DNA of 64,000 bases from Stenopsyche tienmushanensis (GCA_008973525.1 WACJ01000039.1:620001-684000), one strand, 5' to 3'. Shown: positions 11,401 to 26,400, numbered from the stretch's first letter. Numbers and translations: made by a program. The notes: generated by a model not told the origin, from the sequence alone.

Positions 11401-14400
11401 ACGAAGGAGGTTGCCAAGTGTTGTACTGACATGTCGGTTGAAACCGTTTTCCAACACTATTCTTGAGATCTTTCCGCATTGTTAAAGCCAAAGTCGTAAA
11501 TTGGGAAACTACTTTCTGCGAAAATCGTTACACGTATTTTATTTAATTTAAATGATTAAGAATTTTAATCTTAAAATGCTGCTTTCTTTATAAAAGAATT
11601 ATTTATTGAATGAAAATATTGATTAGTAATCGCGCATGTATACGTTCGGAATTGAATGATACAGAAAGAGTATTCTCGCACATTGAGTGCGGAGATTAGT
11701 GAATCGGAGACAGAGACGGAGAGAGTGTCTTTATACACTCGAACATCGAAAGCAAAGTCGTTTTGTAAAGGTACCCCTACACGTTTAAATATTCTCAAAT
11801 CATACGAGAAGTATTATTTGATGGAAAAAATGGAAAAATTAAAGATGGACTTAGAAAAAGGGTTCGCTAATAAAGGTTTGCACGATGAATGTAGAAAATC
11901 ACTTGATACATCATTATTATCGCAAAATTTTGCAGAACCTAGTAGTGATAATAATGAATAAATGTTATCGATGTACTGAAATATTTTCAGTTTTGCTTAT
12001 CAAAAAAAAAGATACATAATTATTTTTCTATATATTTTTTGGCCACCCATCATGATTTTTTTATGAATTTAGGTTGTATGTTACAGCGGTATTAAGCGCC
12101 TGTGGAAAGTGTGGAATTAAATACTATTATAACGTATGTTTTAAAAAATTATACAAAGAAAGTCCCAAAAGTACCCGACCGCATAGATGGTGATCACTGT
12201 TATAAAAAAATACTATGATAGAAAGTGTTTGGACGCTACGTTACTTCCGTGATCATACAGATAGAAAAAAAATGCCACATAAAAACAATTAAAGAGGACT
12301 GAGTGGCCATAAGGTTTGTATGTTCAATTGGTCCGCTTTTCGGACCGCTGATTTGATGAATGAGCGTTTCACAATCGGATTTTTAAGCGATAACGAAGAA
12401 AATAGGGATTAGACAACTTAGTATATATTATAAAAACGGACAGAGTTAATCAGTGTTGGCTTATGTCCTGTTTTGCCACGCCTTTGTTACGACTCTGCCT
12501 ATAGGTAGTCTCGCGGTTAAACAGTTGGACTCGTAACTCAATCATCTAGAGCAGCGGTTCTTAAACAGGCGTCCGCGGAGATATAAAAAAAATATTTACC
12601 TATACTTGAACAATATATTTTTGTGGAATTAATTACAGAAAACATTATAAAAAGATCTATTTTGACCAATATTTGAATAAAAAAATGTTTGTTTGAAAAA
12701 TTAAGTCACAAGGGTTGGAATGGGGTCCATCAAAAAAAAGTTTGTTCAAGAGGGGGTCCGCGAAAAAAAAATTGCTCAAGAGGGGGTCCGCGGACTACAT
12801 AAGTTTAAGAAGCGCTGATCAAGAGTTCTAATCCTACAGGTGATCAGCTTTTTAAAACATATATTTGCTACGAAAAACTATGTAAAAATGGTTGACAATA
12901 GTTCCATAAAAGAGATTGCTAAAAGCCACCTTATGTTAAAGTATAACAGAAAAGTGTATGTATATCATAGGTTCTGAATGCAACTGAGAAAAAACTGGTA
13001 TGAATCACCTTCTCAGTATACAAAAAGTGTATATCATATTGATTGATTTTATCATACTGATTCCTGATTTGATCCATGAATTTGTTTTTAAACCTACAAT
13101 CATATTTTATAAAATTAATAATGTTTAAACGCTTAATAAATTAAGAAAGATCCATGTTACATCAGACCCGTAGTAATCAGGTCCCAATCTAATCCGGCGC
13201 CCCCTGTAATCCGACATCCCAATACAAGTATAGTCCATATGCACGGTAAAGCTTCGTCAATCTAAAAAATGTAAAAGTGTGATTCTGGATCGCTTAAATC
13301 TAGCTGTAAAAGCAAAGTTATTCTTACATTTACTTGTATTGTCTATGTATATCATTTTTATATTTTTTTCGGATTACAAGTACTTCTTTCCAAAAAGTTC
13401 CGGACTACAAAGGGTCGAGGGCAGTACTCTATAGTCCGACAAATTGGACAATCCGACACTGCCTTGCAAAATGTTTGTCGGATTACCGCGGATATACTGT
13501 ATCAAAAAAGAACACGAATTTATGCCATTAAGTAAGCTTTATGACACAATACAAATGTATTTTTTAAATTCACATTCTTGTTATTAAAAACGGGAATTCT
13601 AAGTGTATGTATGAGGACTTATATGGAGAAACAGACACATTTTGCGTTGTAAGTAAAATTGTACAAGAATAATAATTCAGAACATAAGTTATCGTCTCAT
13701 ATGGTTTTCAGAATTCAACTGTAATATGACTATTCTAATAATTAGGAAAAGGGCTAAATTGTCAAATGTGGGTGCTAACTACATCTTCTCAGAGAATTTA
13801 TTATGGAATGGAATTCAAATTATAAATTTCGGAATATGTATAATATCTTGAAAACGCTATTCGTTTTTAGGCGTAAAATATTATGGATAATAAATCATAC
13901 GCCATAAAACTGGAAATTGCACAACAAAAATCCTCGAAGAAAGTTCATATATTTTGGAGTTCACAATATTTATTAAAAAAACGTACTCATGCATAGATAA
14001 ATCAAAAAGTTTTAGAATACTGGCGCTGAAACAACACCAAGCGATGTTCCCAAAGTAAATTCATCCCCTGTTTTGTTCGAGCCCGTTAAATATAGCCCTA
14101 ATTGCTGTAGGGGATGTGGAATTTTCGTAATTACAATAAAAGAATTCAAAATTTCAAGCACGTAATAATCCAACTTTTAATCGGGAGAGAAATATTAACT
14201 CCAGATAAAAAACGAAAGCCGATTACTTTAATAGGCTTTAATTAAGAAAGATAATTAAAATAAACAAAAAGTCGCCATCCAAACGAATTTCGCCACAAAT
14301 ACAAACTCTATCAATACAACCCTACTTGTTCGCAGTAAGCATACACTCGTTAATTTCTCGAGGACCAGATTCCTAATGAGCTTTTCCGGGGACGAATAAA

Positions 14401-17400
14401 GAATACTGAGCTTCTTTCGACATTTTTTCTCGTTAAGATTTCGTTTTGTTGCGTCGGAAACGAAGAAAATGAATCTTTGACGAAAATTGGACGAAGAGCG
14501 AATCGAACACAACGGATGAAATATAAAAGGGAAAAGTCCCGTCGTAAAAAAAAGTCGAAGACGAATCCTCATTTAACGAAGATTTCAAGAATCGTAAAAT
14601 AAATTGGCCAGCAAATTGAGTTAATCGAACACCTCGGGGCTATGAGGATTTATACCGAATTATTTGATAATTTTGGCAAGCGTTGTTATGTGACAACGCC
14701 ACTCCATTGAGCACGTTGATATTTTTAATGATCAAAGTTTCATTTCGTGACCGGCAGCATTTAGCTCTTCGACACTTTTGAAATGTTCATGTTGAGTTTT
14801 TAATTTAGATAATGACATTTCTATATTTGATTATGAATTTACGAACCTTGCTTATTTGTATTTCTTTATACTATCTATATGATGTATCTGCCACAATTAC
14901 ATAAGATTAAGAGTGTTTTATAAGGGTTTTTTAATACAATTGTCTATTCAACTTTTATTTCTAAATCTTAATATATTAGGGTGTCCCATAAGTTTCTTTC
15001 ATTTTCATATAAGGAAAAGAATAAACAATAATTTGTAGTACATCAAAATTTATTGAATCATATATGATCCATTCTGTTCTATTACTTTTCTCCATCTCTC
15101 CGAAAGCCTCATAATGCCTATTTGCCAACATTTCCCAGGTTTGTTTCAATGAAAGAAATAAATAATAATCTGAAGAGGCAATGTCCGGAGAGTATGGAGG
15201 ATGAGGTAAAACATCCCAATCAAATGATAATAATTTATTTCTGACGAGAAAAGACACATGAGGCCTAGCGTTATCGTGATGAAAAACAACGCCTCGTCTG
15301 TTCGCTAATTCTGGCAATTTTCTGGCAATTGCATCCTTTAGAATGTCTAGTTGGAAACAATATTTTGTTGAATTGATCGTTTCATTTTACTGAAGTAGCT
15401 CATAATAAACTACACCCTTCCAGTCTCACCAAATGCATAGCAAAACTTTTTTTCGATGTAGGCCAGGTTTAGCTACATTTAAAGCTTCTGTACCTTTGGT
15501 CCAAGACCGTTTATGTTGGATATTCTCATAGAGTGTCCAACTTTCATCTCCAGTGACAAGTCTCTTCGAAAAAGTTTGGCTATTATGTCGTTAGAGAAGA
15601 AGATCGCATGTTGAAATACGCTGAAGTTTGAGTCAGTCAGTTCATGAGGAAACCACACATCTGAACGATCGATGTAGCCCAATTTTGTCAGATGATTATG
15701 GACAGATGTTCGTGGAATTTCTAACTTGTTAGCTATTTCGCGAACAGTATTTCGCGGATTTTCTTCAATCATGACTATGATTAGAGATCTGTGTTCATTT
15801 GCGAAAGACACTTATGGGAAAACTGAAATAGCTTTAATCGAGTAAGCTCTTTATTGAGGTCTTTCTATTTTCTGAGAAAGCATAGATTTTTTAAGACGAA
15901 ATGATTATGTTCAGGACGAATCTTTTATTTCTTAAAACAAAGATAAGACGAGTTTGAAAGTAAGAATTTGTGATTTTTTTGTCGTATCTAGAACCCTAAT
16001 AAAACCATTCAAACAAAAGGCAAATGAAACCCACTTTTATTTAGTACAGCGTTTTAAATATGGTATCAGTTGTGTTTATATCAAAAATATTCGTTATTTA
16101 TATAATTAAAATTTATTTCTAAAATTTCTTGAGAAATCTGATAAATTCTCGCATATTTTTGCATTATTTGCGAAAAAATTCTGGAGAAAAGCGGGAAGCT
16201 AGGAAGTGTAGCTGGCGACTACATTTTTAAAAACATATATACACCATGAAAAACCATGTCAAAATGGTTCCATAAAAGCCACCTCAAAAAAAATCTTGGA
16301 CGTTTATTATTATGAAGATTAAGACTCAAATTCGAAAGATTTATATATACTTTATTTTTTGCAACATTTTTTTAATTGTTATAAGTAAAATTTCCCGACC
16401 TGAAACAGACGAAAGCTACTTTTATTATTTGAGTTGAAAAGGCTACAAAAGCCAGTCAAATACTGCAAGATGTTTATGATGAAGTGGTAAAAGTCCGCAG
16501 ATGTTAATATTGATCCAGAAATTTAAATCGGGCAGTAGAAAGCTTAAGGGATGAATCGAGAGGTGTAGGATTTTCGAATTTTAATAATACAATGCATTTA
16601 AAATAATGAGTTATTGCAATGATTGGGATCCATATAAACCATTGTGCAAAAACAGTCAAGACCCATCAGAAAAACGAATAGGATGGGTGTTATGAAGTAG
16701 GATGGGACTTCGACGTCTTTTTTATAACACCATAAATAGTCCTGTTTTGGATAGCATTAGACTTGATGAATGAATCTCAAAAAATTGTCTAATTTTAACG
16801 ACTTGAAAAAAATATTGAAGGACTGCCAAAGCGACGAGAAGATAGATGTGTTGAATAATGAAAGGAATTATATTTTATATTTTCTTTTAAACTTTCGGAT
16901 TCTCCTAATTTATTAATAAAAGCATTTACTAATAATTATCTTTTATATTTTAACAGTCTACTCTCTAAGGAACATTTAGTCAATATTATATTATTTAAGA
17001 TTATGGTTGGTATGGCTCTTCATTCTTCAACGAAAATCTTTTATTCATTCACTGCTGAATGAAAATATGTTTGAATGAAACAAAACACGTTTGAATGTAA
17101 ATTTTAAAAATATGTAAATTTAAGAATACTACAGATATTTACAATGTTTAAGAAGAGAGCATTTTCATAGTTTAGTATCATAGAATAAGGAATTTTCACG
17201 CGTTTAAGCGAGGTCTTTTATGAGAACTATAACCACGGGCTTCGGGCTATGGCATCGTTTGAACGTCGTTTCCCATTCTATATTTCAGCGTTCAAGTTTT
17301 TGATTTTATATTAAAAAATTAGGCATGTAAGAAAAATATATTTTTCAAGCAATTAAAAAATGCGTAGAAATAAATTTCCTCAATGGAAAGGCTCACTGGT

Positions 17401-20400
17401 CAAATATATTACTGGCATCCAAAAATTGATGTATTTATATCGGTTTGTATATTCGAATATTCACCTCACGTTTCGAAATTCACAGCCAAGGAACGCACCC
17501 GGAATAAATTTGTTAAAAAAGCTTTCGGACGCTAAAAATCCATATTCATATTCAAAGATAAAAAATAACATAAAGTTAAAAGCATCCTTGATTAATTAAA
17601 AATCTTCTCAATTCATTTCACATAGGAGTTCGCAACCCGCGGGCGATTCTCTCTTTATATCCAGATCGGTCAGATACGCTTTCATTAATATTCCGCTCCA
17701 GCTCCAGGACTTACGTGACGCAAATCCGAATGTGAACTTCCTAACGTTGTAATTTTTCCTAAATGTGGACGCCACGAAGACCAACATTGGGCATACATAC
17801 AAAATGTCCGCGGTGAAAGACTCAACACCAATTACCCCAAAGCTCGCTCCGATTATGGCTTCGGACGTCGGTCCGCCCGATCCATCGCTAAGTGAAAAGT
17901 TTTCAAGGAGCTTAAAGCCGAAAGCCTATCTGATTAAAAAAGAAAGTTTTTTGCGACCCCAAATAACAATTTTGTTGGACAAGTCCAGTGGAGCGTCGAG
18001 AAATCCGTTTGCGAACGGCCGGTTTTATAAATTCCACTGAAGAACAATGCGGTTGCGGGGCGAATAGCATTGATTGAAGCACTTAAAGACAAAGGCAAAA
18101 ATTCCAATTAATAAAATGTTTATTCAATTTAATAGAGATAAATTGTTGGCTCACTAAATATATTGAATACAATCAATTGGATACAATGCGGAGTGAGGCT
18201 ATGAAGAAAGTTTGTGTTCGCAATAATTTAAGCATTGTTCGCTAAAGTTGAAATAAGCGTAAACATATTAAAATCTATTCCGAATCAAATTAAATATGAT
18301 GGCTTTAAATGTAAAATATCATTTTGCATGAATTTGTCGGTTCATACGAGGCTATTTTCAAGCTAGTAGAGCAAGCAAATGCTGGAAAGCTAGCAGGCTG
18401 GTATCTCTACTTCCCATTTTGATCTAAAAAATAACTTTTTAAATATGATTTCTAGCTTGTTGATTTGTTTGCTCTACTAGCGTAAAAAAAACCTTTATAG
18501 TATTAAAATAATCGATTTTTTTACATATTTCGAAAGTATACCCAAACCTCTTTTTGTGCGATTTCGAAGTTATGCGGTTTTTTTAAAGAGTTTTTTAAAT
18601 TTCTTTTTAATTTCATAAAGAGTGAACACTAACCGAATTTCGGAAAAAAAATTATAATTTGGAACTGTGTAAATCATAATTCTGGTTTAGATTTTTGAAA
18701 AAAAATGATTTTGTTTCTTTGCACTTTTCCAATGTTTTGATTTTTAAAAATATATTCTTAGACTTATTTTCGGGTGTTTGAAGGGATTACTCCCATTAAA
18801 AACTACCCTTGAATAAACTGGGCATTTAGGGTGACTGATATGCATGATAGCTTGACTTGAGTATTGCCAATTATTTTCACATGGTATTTCATAGCGAATA
18901 ATTGTTTTAAGAATAAATTTAAGCAACTCGATTTTTTTTGCATAAATTATATCCAAATATAGTATAGAATATATAGATAAAGTTATTTTCTTATATTCGA
19001 AGTCGTTCAGAAGTTATAATATTGAAGGGGCGAGGGTTTAGAATTTGCTTTTGACCACCCTATGAGGCGGAGAATCGGACTCCATTTCTTGCATTTGGGT
19101 TTCTTATTTCAACCCTTTTAATACAAACACTTCTCTATTATGTACAATAAAGAAGCTGTTATATTTTCTTAACTTATTTCTTATATATAACGGATAGTTT
19201 AGTCTTGACTGAGCATCCAAAAAAATGAACTGATTAATTCACGTCTGATGATACAAAATCATTAAATTTTACGGTTTAGCCATTCATCGACACGCAAACT
19301 TGATTTGGACAGCTTTTTACCACAAATATTCTATGGGCGCAAATCCTCAACATCAAAATTGTCCAGCTGGTGCAAAATGGAGCAAAGTTGAAACTAGAGA
19401 AGTACTCAATAATTTCCATCACCATAAATAACCTTTGACTATAGAAGTGGTGGTAAGCTTGCGCTCTAAACTAAATAAAATTGAATAAAAACTGATGCCA
19501 GGGAGCAACAATCGACTTTGCAAGATTTTTATGAAAAAACTTAAGGTTTACCTTATAGAAAAGACAGCAGATGATTAAAAAAAAAAACAAACAAACGATC
19601 CCCTTAAAAATGTGATCGCCAGCCACAACTCCTGTAGATTTGAACCCATAAAAATCTAGTTATTAGTTTGGCTGCTTAATTTGCAACATACAATTAAAAC
19701 AGCATTTAAAACAGAAATAATTTAATCCCCTACCCAATATTTCTATTTAAAACCCCTTACCATCATTTTAACTATATGTGAAAGGCGATGGGAAATAACC
19801 ACATGTGTATCCTTTATTCCTGGAAAAATCTCTTTTAGAGATCATCTACATACGATAAAGGATATAATACCTCAAAGAAAAGAACTCCTATTCATGTTAT
19901 TTTCTTTTTTATTGCAAAAGAATAAGACTTTTATACATTTAAATACAATATCACCATGTGTTTATAATCGCCATGGTATGGTCATTTTTATATCGGTTAT
20001 CTTATCCTAAATAGACTCGACAGGATACTGGAAGAATCCCAGTTAACTGAGAAGTCCCAAACGAATTACATTGTTATGTTAATGGGTATAAATCTTGTAA
20101 TAACATTTGCAACTACAAGTTTATCCTGACAAAATATGAACTCATTCACTGTTCTCATAAATATATATGAGAATTCAAACAATAATAACATTTTAAGGCA
20201 GTGTATTCGATATGTTGATATATCATGAATATATATTAAAAATGAATTTACTGTTTGAACAAAACAGTACATAAAGTCATATTCTGTAATAAAGTCTGTA
20301 TAAAGTCTTTCGCAATAAATTTCAGTATGAATAAAAATGATTTAACAAAGAATGTTTGCTGAAATTTAATTTAAATTTTCAAGGAGAATTACCTTGTAAA

Positions 20401-23400
20401 TATATACTTTCCGCCTTTATATTTTTAAAAGCTGATTGATTTTCATACGATTAATAATTTTAATATTAAGATTTTCCTCTAATTTTAAGTTTAAATGTGT
20501 AAAAATCGATTTATGACGATTTTAAAATAAGATTTTCTATGGACAATTTAAATAGGTGGAACAAACCACCACAAGTACAATAATATAAAATATTAATTAG
20601 TAATACGAAAGCCTTCATATTAAATTTAAAATAGGGCATTTTTCAGAAAGTAGCCATGCGTTTATAAAAATAGAGCTTTCAAAAACATTTTCCGCATATA
20701 AATAACGCAGCATCGTCGGTATCTCAAACAATTCCCCATTTAACAAAAAAGCCCTTCGGCTAAATTAAGTCCAAATAATCCAACATGGGTTCTAAAAATA
20801 TCTAATGGCATTCCGAGCACAAAAATAATATCACAGACAAAAAAAACTTTTGCTAAATCAATTCACCATTTTCAAACGGGGATGAAAATCGACCCCCGAG
20901 ACCGGTATGAAGATTCATCTCTGGTTTCCGGCGTCTAGGGAATAACTGCTTGTCCTATCACATTCTGTTAACATCCAAGTTTGCTACGTCAGCGCGGACA
21001 GAACAATGGTTCTTTGGGATTAAATGGGCATTTATCTCCTCAGTAATCGCTAGACATTCTCCAGCTTAGTCACGTACTTTATACATTATTCTATGCTCTA
21101 CCGTTCCATTTTAATTTAGCAGTTGACGAGACTGATAGCTGAAACTAGATCAGGAGATGAATGTAAGATTTAACGCTAATTACAGACGTAAAATTTACAG
21201 ACCCGAAACTAGCAATATCCACATCCGACATTGTACGCTACTTTTTTAAAGCTTAGAATGCTACAAAAGCCAGTAAAATACTCAGAGATATTTATGGTGA
21301 AGTGATAATAGTCCGCAGATATCAATATTTGATACAGCCATCAAAATCGAGCAATAGAAGCTTAAGGGATAAATCGATAATGGAAGAACTTTTGAATTTT
21401 GATAACGATGTACTATATTTTCTAATCGAGTCAGATTCACGATAAACGATTGAAGAGTTATCGCAAAGACTGGGATCACTATGGACCACTGTGCAAACAA
21501 ATTTTAAATTCGAGAAACGAATAGGATGGGTATAGTTGGATAGGATGGTTATCGTACGCCTTGAATGAACACAACAAAAATGAGCGATGAAAAACCTTGT
21601 TGCTGTCCTTACGTACGCCTTCTTATTGTAACTGGTGATCGTTTTTTTGCTTCTAAGCCTGATTTTTATTACGAAAAATAGATTGAATGACTGCTAAAGC
21701 AATGGAAAGATGTATTGAATAATAAAAATAATTATACACCCAAACCTCTTTTTGTGCGATTTCGAAGTTATGCGGTTTTTTTTTCATAAAGAGTACATAT
21801 CGAGATATTTTGGATAAAATAGGAAATAAATCATCAACACTAACCGATATTTGGAAAAAAAATATAATTTGGGACTGTGTAAATCAGGGGTGGCCAACCA
21901 ACAGCCCGCGGACCGCATGTCTTCCGCCTTGAAGAATTTTTCGGCCCGCGAGATTCATCACACTTTTAGAAAATATATTTATTTTAATTATCTCTGAAAT
22001 CGGAAATAGTCCTCTTATCTCGGAAATAGTCAATTTAGAATTCTAAGAATTCTAAATGGACTATTTCCGAGAAATACACTAATTCTTAGAATTTCCAACT
22101 ATTTAATTGTAAGAAAATCAGTGACGTTCTAATTTCCAGGATTCATAAAATTGATTGCTTATTTAGGATTAAAAAAGATAGGATCGTAAATTTATTCCAG
22201 GATTTTAGAGTGCAATTGAGCAATATTTTTACGGGAACGACAATCAAAATAACTGACGTTGATATTGCAGAAGAAAGGAATGCATGGTCTACCCCACGAA
22301 GATTTTGATTAACTTTTTTTATGCGATTTTCAATATATATTATAGCGCTGTTTCAATGTTATGCGGTTTTTAAAAGCCATGGAACGTATCTTCACTTTTC
22401 AATCAAGTCATAGCTTTTTTTGTGAGATTTCTTTTTTTGTGCGATTTTTCGCGAAACGCATCCACCGCACAAAAAAAGGCTTAAGTGTATTGTATAGTTT
22501 TGCATATAAAAAAATGTTATTAATGAATTTTGATATTTTTTCATTAAACTTTCGAATACTTTCGGGTCCTCCTAATGCAAATAAAATAAAAACAAAAATT
22601 GGACGTGAGAGTTTTCAGATGGTATGAAACTATATGTATGACAATCAAAATACATATATCAATTTAATAATCATTTTTTAAGCTTGAGATCTCGAAATGA
22701 TTTATATTTTATTTAATGTAGAATTTTTTCCAGTAATATTTTTGAAGGCATTTCAAAAACTTTCAATGGTTTTCACTTTCCAAGACAGCTTATCTTAAAA
22801 AGAAAAATGTTATTCTATGATTTTATGTAAGATATTTCATGAGTATTTGAATTAACTCATAACTTAGTGCTTTATCAAAAGAGGAAAATCTGTAACTTTT
22901 GTTCTGTCCATTATGAGATTAAATCGTAGAACTAATTTTGCTCTCGTAGGACACCATCAATCATAATTATAATCTTCCAAGACGTGTTATAGTTGTGGGC
23001 AAAGTTCTATCTTTTAGGTTAATGGATATTTCACGTATAGAGCGAAAAGCTCAAAAGGTCGGACCTCAATTTTGCAAAAATGTAAATCTAATTAAAAGTA
23101 TTGACCTGTATCGTTTTCTTTCGTCCTTTTCCACTGTCTGGCTCCCCGCTGAGATCCTTATCAATCAGTCTTTCCAAAGCTATTCGAACTTCATCCCTTA
23201 GCTCCGATAAATAATTGGCTTGTCCCGCTTCCTCAGGATCGGCGACTCCTTCTCTCCACGGGGCCCTGCAAAGAAATATGTTATCGAATAAATAATTTAT
23301 ACATTTCCTCGCCAAAACATTGCTCTCGTAAATAACGCAATGAATAACTTGTAATAAATAAATTGCGGCATCGAGGAAATTTCACCGACTCCGCAAAAGT

Positions 23401-26400
23401 CGAATAGTTAAACAACTTTCGTCTATCGAATAAGACCGTAAAATTGTAGCGAACAAGCCCGTAATTTTCTCGACGAAGGTAACTTTTCAACAAAAAAAAG
23501 TTCCCCATCGACTTCTGCGGATCAAAAGGGCTCCGATAATTAAATTCTATATATATAGTTTTCGAAACAAAGTTTCGAGTTCCGTCTGCGACGAGAATTC
23601 TTAGGACTCGCGCCAATAATAGATTCACAATCTGACCCAAAGTAGCTTCTTATCGCTATAAACCCAATCATTTAAGGATTAATATTTTAATTTCAATGCA
23701 AGAATTTCAGCCTATATGATTCGGAATGCTGTATATTAACATTTCGATAATCTGCCATTGATAAAATGAAAAATTTCATTAAGCACAATAAATAGAGTGC
23801 AGCGTGAATGAATTATCTTCCTCATGCAATGGCGCTGTTGTTGGTTGAATGATGACATGTAGGAGGCGGATCGAGATGGGTCGTCGGTTAGCCTTGCCTG
23901 CGGGAGGACATCCTTCCCGCAGCCAGATCTCTCTCTTGTAAAATTTTTCATCAAAAACTTTCTTGCTATAATATACTCATCATATTTGTTAGTATCATAA
24001 TTCAACAAAAATAATGCTTCAAGATCTAATAAATTCTTTATCACATCGCTCAATAAGTTCATAGGATTATTTTAATAGGAAAACTTAAAGTATTATAATA
24101 TTAAGTACATTAACTATTTATTATAAGCAGCTATTACATAGTTTCAATTTTGTGCGTATGAGATATTTATGTAATATTTAATTCATAGACAAAATGTATG
24201 GAGCCACTCCCATATGGCGACACGTGTATTTTTAAATTCAAGTATTCTAGTAACTAAATTAAACTCTTTATAACGAGATTTATAACGTGATCCTGATACA
24301 ATTCCTTTATCCGCAAAATTGAATTCACAAGTACGAAGCTACGAGCTTAATACAAAGTACACACGTATTTCGAAAGATGAACCAATGCCAGGATCGCAGA
24401 TAACGCTCCATCTTGCTACACCAGAGACGAGATAAAGATTGTTCCTACAGTTTCTAAGCGAAGAATATAATCTCTTAATCCGTCGTGGATTTGGGCTGAT
24501 TTTATTCAGAAAGTTCGAAATTTAGATCGAGCAAACATTGAATCTATGCTCGCAGCACTAATTTGAATTGTTTTGCGACTCTTGAATTTTCATGTTTAAA
24601 GAAGTTTGTCAATTAGGTAAATCCAAGATTTTTCTCCGGGCATTAATAATAAAAATTGCATGAAATGTATGAAATATATAATGATAGAGATAGACCTTTC
24701 TCCCGTCAATTTGTACACACTGCAAGAGCATTTTGACCTCGATTTGCAAATAAATGCATGAAAAGGGAATGCAAATTCTGAAGCTCGCATTTCAGTCATT
24801 AGAATTTTGAGCACCGAGAAAAAAATGTTGTTCGCTCATTATTCCATAATGCTTGCTTTAGAGTATGATTTTTTCCCGGAGTGAGGGATGTTTGAATCGC
24901 ATCACTCCCGTTATTACCCCGTGGAAAATTAATCGGCCGAACACGATCAGGGAATTCATAAAAAAGGGTTGCCCAACCATTTCGCATATTTTTAACGGAT
25001 TTTTAAATGAAGGTGCTTAAAATTCTCGTTCGAAGAGATGCTTTTTAAACCCACGATGCTCAGCAGTAGGAACGTTTTCATGAGTTTCATGAGCTCTTTT
25101 TTTTTGGGGGCCTTAATTTGTGATGTGATTACTGACGTAAAATTAAGGCAATTTATATGTAAATTTCGCACTGAGATATTTTACGATCGCTTAAATCCAC
25201 ATTTTTATATGAGTTTTTTCGCTCGAATGATTCTGGATGAGAAAATTTAAGTTAATTTTTTTAGTATGCGAAAAACACTTACTTGATGTAAATTATGTTC
25301 TCTTCGGGTAAGACTTTCTTTAATTTGTCGCTGAGTTTCGAGTGACGCTCTTTCGCCAATTTTTCGAGGACTCCATCTGTCTCCTTGGAAGACTCTTGAG
25401 GATTTTTCCATTCTCTCATGACAGCCAAGGCTCCTTTCTGCTGACAACCGGATTGAAGAAGCTCTGCATTGAATAAAACGTACAAATTTAATACATCATT
25501 TTAAAGCCTGGTCAATTTTTATACATATTTGTATTTATATTCATTTTATATCCTTAGGCTAATACTATTAACATAAGAAAAAATAACTATTATATCAATA
25601 TTTGAAAAAAAAAAGCTTTCAAAGAAAAAAAATTCAAATAACATTGTTAAAATAATGAGAAAAACATACCCTACTCGAGAAAACTTGGGCGGAAAAATAA
25701 GAGAATTTGCTCTTGTAAAAAGTTTGAAGGGTCTCTTGACATGGTATCGTTACGAAACATTTTTTTTGCTGTTCCATTGAAGAATGATCTAAAGAATGCT
25801 TGGAGTTCTTTTTCTATTATGTTCAAGTGAGTGATTGGAATTAAAACAAAAACGCTAAAACACTCCATTCACTTTCAGCAAGTGTTAATTGAATTAAAAT
25901 CAACGCTAAAATAACTTACTAATCGTTTAAGGACGCCCAGAACTATAACTTTTGGAAACCAATCATTTATATTATTTAGTTATTTTGCTTAAAAACCTTA
26001 AACGTTTATTTATTTATCTTATAAATTTCTGGAATATCGAGAGTGTTTCCTCAAGCATTATATTTGAACGAAAATAATAATCTATATGCAGAAGACCCAC
26101 GGTAATCCGGTCCCAGTCTAATCCGGCGTCCCCTATAGTCCGACATCCCAATATAAATAAAGTATATATGTACATACATAAGTTCGCCTTTACTTTTGAT
26201 TGTGGACTAGACAAGAGTACTAGGTGGAGGAAGATTTGTATATGTGGTTTCTCCAGGAAAGAAACAGGCATACACCTATTTCTGGGCGCATATTGAGTTA
26301 CTTTGTAGCTAACAAAGGATAGTTTATTTTTAGTAATAATTTAGATAAATAAATTTACGATTTTTTCGGATTACAAGTACTTCTTTCCAAAAAGATTCGG

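Larger units (their letters stand above)
21736..22487 (+). mobile_element. TA-flanked pogo-like MITE nested in mariner, itself carrying a hAT fragment
   Basis: Ends cacccaaacctctttttgtg and cacaaaaaaaggcttaagtg are inverted repeats with TA at 21734-21735 and 22488-22489. After gggactgtgtaaat the family sequence is broken by a hAT-like start at about 21887 and resumes near 22307 with ttttttatgcgattttcaat. Confidence 0.7.
21190..22578 (+). mobile_element. Mariner remnant hosting a nested MITE
   Basis: Mariner N-terminal-like sequence at 21250-21560 (gctacaaaagccagtaaaat, agcttaagggataaatcgat, tgggtatagttggatagg). C-terminal-like actgctaaagcaatggaaag at about 21690 runs up to the TA that receives the MITE at 21736. 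Mariner resumes after 22489 and ends at actttcgggtcctcctaat (about 22576). Confidence 0.6.
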
